DNA from: Candidatus Ectomicrobium neotermitis
GTDB lineage: Bacteria; Elusimicrobiota; Endomicrobiia; Endomicrobiales; Endomicrobiaceae
DNA length: 10,356 nt
NCBI GenBank assembly: GCA_031283745.1
Contig: JAITBH010000131.1
Location: 1-10,356 of the forward strand
Direction: 5' to 3'
The notes beneath the pieces were generated by a model, which was given only the letters and a program-made list of their open reading frames with translations, was not told the DNA's origin and made no database searches. Made by a program: the position numbers and the translations under genes. Positions 6,317 to 10,356 of the stretch are shown in pieces; within the stretch, counting starts at the first letter, position 1, and each line of letters opens with the position of its first letter.

Positions 6317-6333
6317 AAAGGAGCCCTTTTTTA
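6317..6333 (+). other. Misplaced Shine-Dalgarno-like AAAGGAG and weak hairpin before tmk
   Basis: AAAGGAG at 6317-6323 lies 25 bases before the tmk ATG (6349) and 16 before the in-frame TTG (6340), too far for normal initiation. An in-frame TAG at 6334-6336 blocks any earlier start. The same bases can fold as AAAGG-AGC-CCTTT followed by T residues, too small to call a terminator with confidence. Which of these roles it plays is unresolved. Confidence 0.3.
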
Positions 6334-6348
6334 TAGAATTTGGACGAA

Positions 6349-7023
6349 ATGAAAAGCAAAAAACCTATTTTTATTAGTATTGAAGGCGGTGAAGGGGCAG
6401 GAAAAACGACTCATTGCCTCCTTTTAGAAAAACACCTCAAAAACAAAGGATTAAAAGTGTTACTGACAAGGGAACCCGGCGGAACAACCCTCTCCGAGTC
6501 CCTCAGAAAAATTTTACTACACCCTCGCACGGCGCTAACCCCGCTGTGCGAGCTTTTTTTATATGAGGCGGCAAGGGCTCAACATATGCAGGAGGCGGTT
6601 TTGCCCGCATTAAAAGATGGAAAAGCGGTAATTTGCGACAGATTTATAGATGCCACAGCAGCCTATCAAGGTTTTGGGCGCAAGCTGAGCATCAAACTCA
6701 TAGACACCTTAAACAAAGCCGCCAGTTTAGGCATTGAACCTACCGTTACGATATACCTTGACATCAATCCTGCCGCGGGGATCAAGAGAGCAAGGAAATT
6801 AGACAAAGATGATTATGGGAAAAGCGGGGATAGGATAGAAAGAGAGAATGTGAAATTTCATCAGGATGTCCGCAAAGGCTATTTAGTGCAAGCAAAGAGA
6901 CATCCGCAGCGGGTGAAGATAGTAAAAACCCAAAAAAGCATAGAGAAAACTCAAGAGTTGATAAGGAAAGTTGTAGATAAAGCGTTGAAAAACACAGGGA
7001 TTGTCAAATGTTTGAAAATATAA
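6349..7023 (+). CDS. tmk: Thymidylate kinase (dTMP kinase)
   Basis: It phosphorylates dTMP to dTDP with ATP, the essential step to dTTP for replication, in the cytoplasm. At 224 aa the length is normal. Motifs are in order: P-loop GGEGAGKT (13-20), REPGG (41-45), DRFIDATAAYQG (97-108; DR plus the AYQ that contacts the nucleotide), and a LID segment at about 147-167 with several arginines (KRARK, DRIERE). The start is ambiguous: ATG at 6349 gives a standard N-terminus, while TTG at 6340 adds three residues; neither has a well-placed Shine-Dalgarno site. The 3' end overlaps holB by 16 bases, so the two are cotranscribed. Together with holB, ricT and metG it forms a replication/translation housekeeping cluster typical of Firmicutes-like genomes. 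Confidence 0.95.
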   Translation: MKSKKPIFISIEGGEGAGKTTHCLLLEKHLKNKGLKVLLTREPGGTTLSESLRKILLHPRTALTPLCELFLYEAARAQHMQEAVLPALKDGKAVICDRFIDATAAYQGFGRKLSIKLIDTLNKAASLGIEPTVTIYLDINPAAGIKRARKLDKDDYGKSGDRIERENVKFHQDVRKGYLVQAKRHPQRVKIVKTQKSIEKTQELIRKVVDKALKNTGIVKCLKI

Positions 7024-8024
7024 TTGGTCAGGAAAAAGCAAAAGAGGTTTTAACGTCTCAAATCAAAAGCGGAAAAATAGCCCACGCTTATATTTTTATC
7101 GGTCAAGAAGGGGTAGGAAAGCGGTTCTTTGCTACAGAAGTTGCCAAGACATTAAACTGCACGATCAACGATTACACCAAAACCGCAGCCGGCGCCTGCC
7201 AAAAATGCGATTCTTGCCAACACATCTCCAAAAAAACCCACCTCGATGTTCACTTTTTAGACTTTGAAACCCAATTCCAATACTATTACAAGGAAAAGAA
7301 AGAAGCCTTCAAAAGGGAGTTGCGTATAGATTTTTTGCAATCAAAGTTTGTCGATGACGCTTTTATAAAGTGCCGTGAAGGAAAAATAAAAGTGTTTATC
7401 ATTGAACCCGCAGAAAAGATAAATCCCGCAGCAGCAAACTCCATCCTTAAAACCCTCGAAGAACCTCCTGCCAACACAGTTGTCTTTTTAATCGCTACCA
7501 GAAAAGAAGGGATTCCCATCACTATACTTTCTCGTTGCCAAACTATCTTTTTTGCACCTTTAAGCGAGAGCCAAGTTCAAACTTTCCTCATGGAAAACAG
7601 ACCCATCAACAAAGAAGATGCCGCTCGGATAGCACTCCGCAGCGAGGGATCCATTGAACGCGCCAATAAATTGTTTGACGGAAATGGCAAAGCCGACATT
7701 TTTTGGAAAAAAATCCAAGATAAAGAGCTACAAGATCTCCCCATCGTTGACCTTTTAGAGCTATCAAAAGCTTTCTTGAAAATTGACACCCCCCAAAAAA
7801 CAAAGGATAAAGACGATGCCCCAAAAAACATAAGAGATGAGGCAATAAAAAATATAGACGATATGACAGACTTAGCAAAAGAACATTTCAGGCTTTATCC
7901 TCAAGAAACTGCCCCAATATTGGAACTTTTCTCCCTTTCCCGCACCCTGCTATCGCAAAACGCTAATCCCCAGACCGTATTGGACAATTTGTTGTTAGAT
8001 CTCGGGAGCCTTGAGGAGTTTTAG
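7008..8024 (+). CDS. holB: DNA polymerase III delta' subunit (clamp loader)
   Basis: Delta' is the stator of the clamp loader that places the sliding clamp on DNA. The 338-aa protein has an AAA+ fold. It shows IGQEKAKEVL and HAYIFIGQEGVGK (26-38); a zinc module with C51, C64, C67 and C70; KVFIIEPAEKINPAAANSILKTLEEPP (128-154), where the Walker B acidic pair is altered; sensor 1 NTVVFLIAT (156-164); and the SRC motif S175-R176-C177. After the P-loop Lys comes Arg rather than Thr/Ser. Weak ATP sites are normal for delta', which is not an ATPase, and distinguish it from DnaX. The C-terminal collar region follows, with a Lys/Asp-rich insert at about 260-285. The ATG at 7008 lies inside the tmk 3' end, with AGGGA at 6996-7000, seven bases upstream. 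Confidence 0.93.
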   Translation: MFENIIGQEKAKEVLTSQIKSGKIAHAYIFIGQEGVGKRFFATEVAKTLNCTINDYTKTAAGACQKCDSCQHISKKTHLDVHFLDFETQFQYYYKEKKEAFKRELRIDFLQSKFVDDAFIKCREGKIKVFIIEPAEKINPAAANSILKTLEEPPANTVVFLIATRKEGIPITILSRCQTIFFAPLSESQVQTFLMENRPINKEDAARIALRSEGSIERANKLFDGNGKADIFWKKIQDKELQDLPIVDLLELSKAFLKIDTPQKTKDKDDAPKNIRDEAIKNIDDMTDLAKEHFRLYPQETAPILELFSLSRTLLSQNANPQTVLDNLLLDLGSLEEF

Positions 8025-8064
8025 TTCATCATAAACGGTAGTTGGGTATAGAGGAGATGTGTCT

Positions 8065-8901
8065 ATGATAATAGCGGCAACGGTAAGGGCGATAAAAAAT
8101 AAGGTTTATGCGGAAACAAGAACTGTTGAGGTCAAAATTGGGGATAAGGCTCTCATTGACACTGAACATGGGATAGAAGCCGGGGTAGTTTTTGAAAAGA
8201 TTGAGAAGTTAGAAAAAACCGACAAAGATTTGTTTGTCGGTAAAGTTATAAGGATACTTAACGTTGAAGATGAGAGAAAAATAGGTGAAAACGAGAATAA
8301 AGCAAAAGAAGCTTTCAAAGTTGTTGAAAAAAAGGCTGCCGAATATGGTCTTGACATGAAACTTACCCGCGTTCAATTCACTTTTGATAGGTCAAAACTC
8401 TTCGTTTATTACACATCTGAAAGCAGGGTCGACTTTAGAGAACTCATCAAAGACTTAGGCCACCGCCTCAAAACCCGCATACAAATGGTGCAAATTGGAG
8501 TTAGAGACGAATCTAAAATGATAGGCGGCATCGGAATTTGCGGTCGGGCTTTATGCTGTTGCGGCTTTCTGAAGGATTTTGCGTCCGTAACGATAGATAT
8601 GGCAAAAGATCAAGATTTATCCTTAAACACCGCAAAGCTCTCAGGGGTTTGCGGAAGATTGCTTTGCTGCATAGCTTTTGAAAACGATTACTACAAAGAA
8701 CTAAAAAACGGGCTGCCGCTCATCGGCGAAACTGTGTCTACGCCAAACGGCAAGGGCAAATTGGCTGCAATAGATTGTTTGAGGAGAATTTTGACGGTAG
8801 AGTTTGTCAGCCGGCAAGAAAAAGAGTTCAAGCAATTCCCCGTAGATGTCATAAAAAACTTAAACCCAAAAGATAAAAAAGACCAAATGGAGGTCAAATG
8901 A
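8065..8901 (+). CDS. ricT: PSP1-domain protein RicT (YaaT family)
   Basis: In Bacillus, RicT joins RicA and RicF in an Fe-S-binding complex that affects RNase Y-dependent mRNA processing, sporulation and competence. The 278-aa protein shows the PSP1 core with its two cysteine clusters: GICGRALCCCGFL (157-169; C159, C164-C166) and SGVCGRLLCCIAF (193-205; C196, C201, C202). The segment FTFDRSKLFVYYTSESRVDFRELIKDL is also typical of the family. The ATG at 8065 is chosen over GTG 8059, because GAGGAG at 8051-8056 is eight bases from the ATG but only two from the GTG. It follows holB after 40 bases and overlaps metG by the ATGA quartet. RicA and RicF are not in the window. The neighbouring tmk and holB match the B. 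subtilis arrangement. Confidence 0.92.
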   Translation: MIIAATVRAIKNKVYAETRTVEVKIGDKALIDTEHGIEAGVVFEKIEKLEKTDKDLFVGKVIRILNVEDERKIGENENKAKEAFKVVEKKAAEYGLDMKLTRVQFTFDRSKLFVYYTSESRVDFRELIKDLGHRLKTRIQMVQIGVRDESKMIGGIGICGRALCCCGFLKDFASVTIDMAKDQDLSLNTAKLSGVCGRLLCCIAFENDYYKELKNGLPLIGETVSTPNGKGKLAAIDCLRRILTVEFVSRQEKEFKQFPVDVIKNLNPKDKKDQMEVK

Positions 8902-10356
8902 AAAAGTTCTATATCACAACACCGATATACTATATCAACGATGTGCCTCATATCGGTCATTGTTATACCACGATAGCAGCAGACATCATGGCAAGGTGGA
9001 AAACATTAAACGGCTATGACGTGCGTTTTGTTACGGGAACAGACGAACACGGTGCAAAGATGGCAAATGCAGCAAAAGAGAAGGGCAAAACCCCTCAAGA
9101 ACTTGTCGATGAGATGAGTCAGAAGTTTAGAGAGGCTTGGGCGCTGCTAAAAATTACCAACACAGATTTTGTCCGCACAACTGAGGACAGGCATATTAAA
9201 AGCGTTCAAAAGATAGTCGGAAAACTTTATGACAAGGGCTTAATTTATAAGCACAAATATGAGGGTCTTTACTGCGTGGGCTGCGAGAAGTATTTGTCCC
9301 AAAAGGATCTCGACGAGCAAGGTCTTTGCCCTTATCACAAGACAAAACCTGTAGTCGGCTCTGAGGAGAACTATTTTTTCAAGCTTTCAAACTTTAGAGA
9401 TGATATTCTTAAAAGAATCACAGACCCGTCACACAAGGAACATATAAGAATAGAGCCGACAGAACGTAGAAACGAGATCATCGGCAAGCTCAACTTGGGT
9501 TTAGAGGACATCAGCATCTCCCGATCCACCCTTGACTGGGCAATTCCCCTGCCTTTTGACTCCGCTCAAACCATCTATGTTTGGGTAGACGCTTTGATAA
9601 CCTACTTAACAGGCATTGGATTTTCTGATGATGAGAAAACTTTTGCGGAGTTCTGGCCGGCAGATATTCATCTTATGGCAAAGGACATTTTGTGGTTTCA
9701 CAGTGTTATTTGGCCCGCACTTTTGACGGCAGCGGATTTGCCAATACCAAAGAATGTTTACTCGCACGGCTTTTTTACGATTGACGGAAACAAAATGTCT
9801 AAGTCTTTAGGAAATGTTATCTCCCCGCAAGAGTTGGTAGATAAGTTTGGTGTAGACCCTGCTCGTTATCTTGTGTCTACTCTCATACCTTTTGGACCCG
9901 ACGGGGATATTTCTTGGACAGCTTTAATAGGCAAATATAATGAAGATTTGGCAAATAACTTGGGGAACTTGGTTTCAAGAACAATCAAATTAGCTCAGAA
10001 GAGTTTTGATCTAACTGTTCCCGAAACCTCAAAGGATCTTTCCTTAGCAAACAAGGTTGCTGATATTTTGGCGGGCGAGTTTGTCCCTGAGATGGATAAC
10101 CTTTCCCTCCATAAAGCGTCAACTGCCCTTCAAAAATCTTTAACTCTCCTAAACCAGCAAATAGAAAACGATGCCCCCTGGAAACTTGCTAAAACAGACA
10201 AATCGGCTTTGGCAAACTGCATATGGTCATATTTGCAGGCAACAGATTTAATCGTTTTGCATTTCTTGCCCTTTATGCCTGATCTTGCAGCAACCATTTG
10301 GGATATAACCGGCGGCTCTGGAGATATTAAAGAGGCGGCAAAGAAGTATTTTGCCG
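8898..10356 (+). CDS. metG: Methionyl-tRNA synthetase, N-terminal 486 codons (cut by right edge)
   Basis: It charges tRNA-Met with methionine for initiation and elongation. The frame is open from the ATG at 8898 to the window end, as I checked by translation. Class I signatures are present: TPIYYINDVPHIGH (8-21, the HIGH motif) and KMSKS (299-303). The catalytic core also shows TGTDEHG (46-52) and YVWVDAL (227-233). A zinc knuckle C126-x2-C129, C144-x2-H147 has the same ligand set and nearly the same spacing as the single-zinc MetRS of Thermus, separating it from the E. coli type. The anticodon-binding helical domain starts after about residue 345; any C-terminal tRNA-binding domain lies beyond the edge. 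The start overlaps the ricT stop (ATGA), and GGAGG at 8889-8893 sits inside ricT, so translation is coupled. Confidence 0.96.
   Translation, partial: MKKFYITTPIYYINDVPHIGHCYTTIAADIMARWKTLNGYDVRFVTGTDEHGAKMANAAKEKGKTPQELVDEMSQKFREAWALLKITNTDFVRTTEDRHIKSVQKIVGKLYDKGLIYKHKYEGLYCVGCEKYLSQKDLDEQGLCPYHKTKPVVGSEENYFFKLSNFRDDILKRITDPSHKEHIRIEPTERRNEIIGKLNLGLEDISISRSTLDWAIPLPFDSAQTIYVWVDALITYLTGIGFSDDEKTFAEFWPADIHLMAKDILWFHSVIWPALLTAADLPIPKNVYSHGFFTIDGNKMSKSLGNVISPQELVDKFGVDPARYLVSTLIPFGPDGDISWTALIGKYNEDLANNLGNLVSRTIKLAQKSFDLTVPETSKDLSLANKVADILAGEFVPEMDNLSLHKASTALQKSLTLLNQQIENDAPWKLAKTDKSALANCIWSYLQATDLIVLHFLPFMPDLAATIWDITGGSGDIKEAAKKYFA

Noticed and set aside
7286..7878. Three minus-strand ORFs of 78-90 codons
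   Set aside because: They are antisense to holB in alternative frames and have no family features or start signals.
7008..8024. Degenerate Walker motifs in the holB product as an anomaly
   Set aside because: Delta' subunits are known to be non-hydrolysing members of the clamp loader. The altered Walker B pair and Arg after the P-loop Lys are within expectation for the family.

Overview
The window looks like chromosomal DNA of an AT-rich bacterium with strong AAGGAG/GGAGG ribosome binding sites. The order tmk-holB-ricT-metG, a MsmX/UgpC-like ABC ATPase and a UBA-like N-terminal domain all point to an uncultured Firmicutes/Clostridia-like lineage. That placement is an inference from gene content; no rRNA or other decisive marker is present. 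I see no rRNA, tRNA, CRISPR array, insertion sequence or prophage.

Layout. Positions 1-1159 (minus) hold the N-terminal 386 codons of a ComEC DNA-uptake channel that runs off the left edge. Positions 1160-1463 are an AT-rich divergent spacer with DnaA-box-like 9-mers, four copies of the heptamer AATAACT/AGTTATT and one good sigma70-type promoter. Positions 1464-2384 (plus) encode an unrecognised 306-aa protein with a UBA-like N-terminus. It converges, with one base between stop codons, on a class I fumarase alpha subunit (2386-3228, minus) that has no beta-subunit gene beside it. Positions 3318-4953 (minus) hold an unknown 174-aa charged protein whose stop overlaps the start of a MalK/MsmX-type ABC ATPase. 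That ATPase has lost nearly all its catalytic motifs.

The plus strand from 5119 to the right edge carries five genes. They are a membrane-anchored Sel1-repeat protein with a long disordered linker, thymidylate kinase (tmk), the DNA polymerase III delta' clamp-loader subunit (holB), a PSP1-domain protein (ricT) and methionyl-tRNA synthetase (metG, cut by the right edge). tmk-holB-ricT-metG is a compact housekeeping cluster with overlapping or closely spaced genes.

The strongest candidate for something new is the degenerate ABC ATPase (3318-4436) translationally coupled to the unknown 174-aa protein. It aligns with E. coli MalK without gaps through the catalytic motifs (to at least residue 192), keeps Walker A and the Walker B Asp, but has replaced the A-loop aromatic, Q-loop Gln, LSGGQ signature, catalytic Glu, D-loop Asp and switch His. 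The frame is intact, so it is more likely a repurposed pseudo-ATPase than a decaying gene. Second is the 1160-1463 spacer, which has origin-like or DnaA-regulated features.
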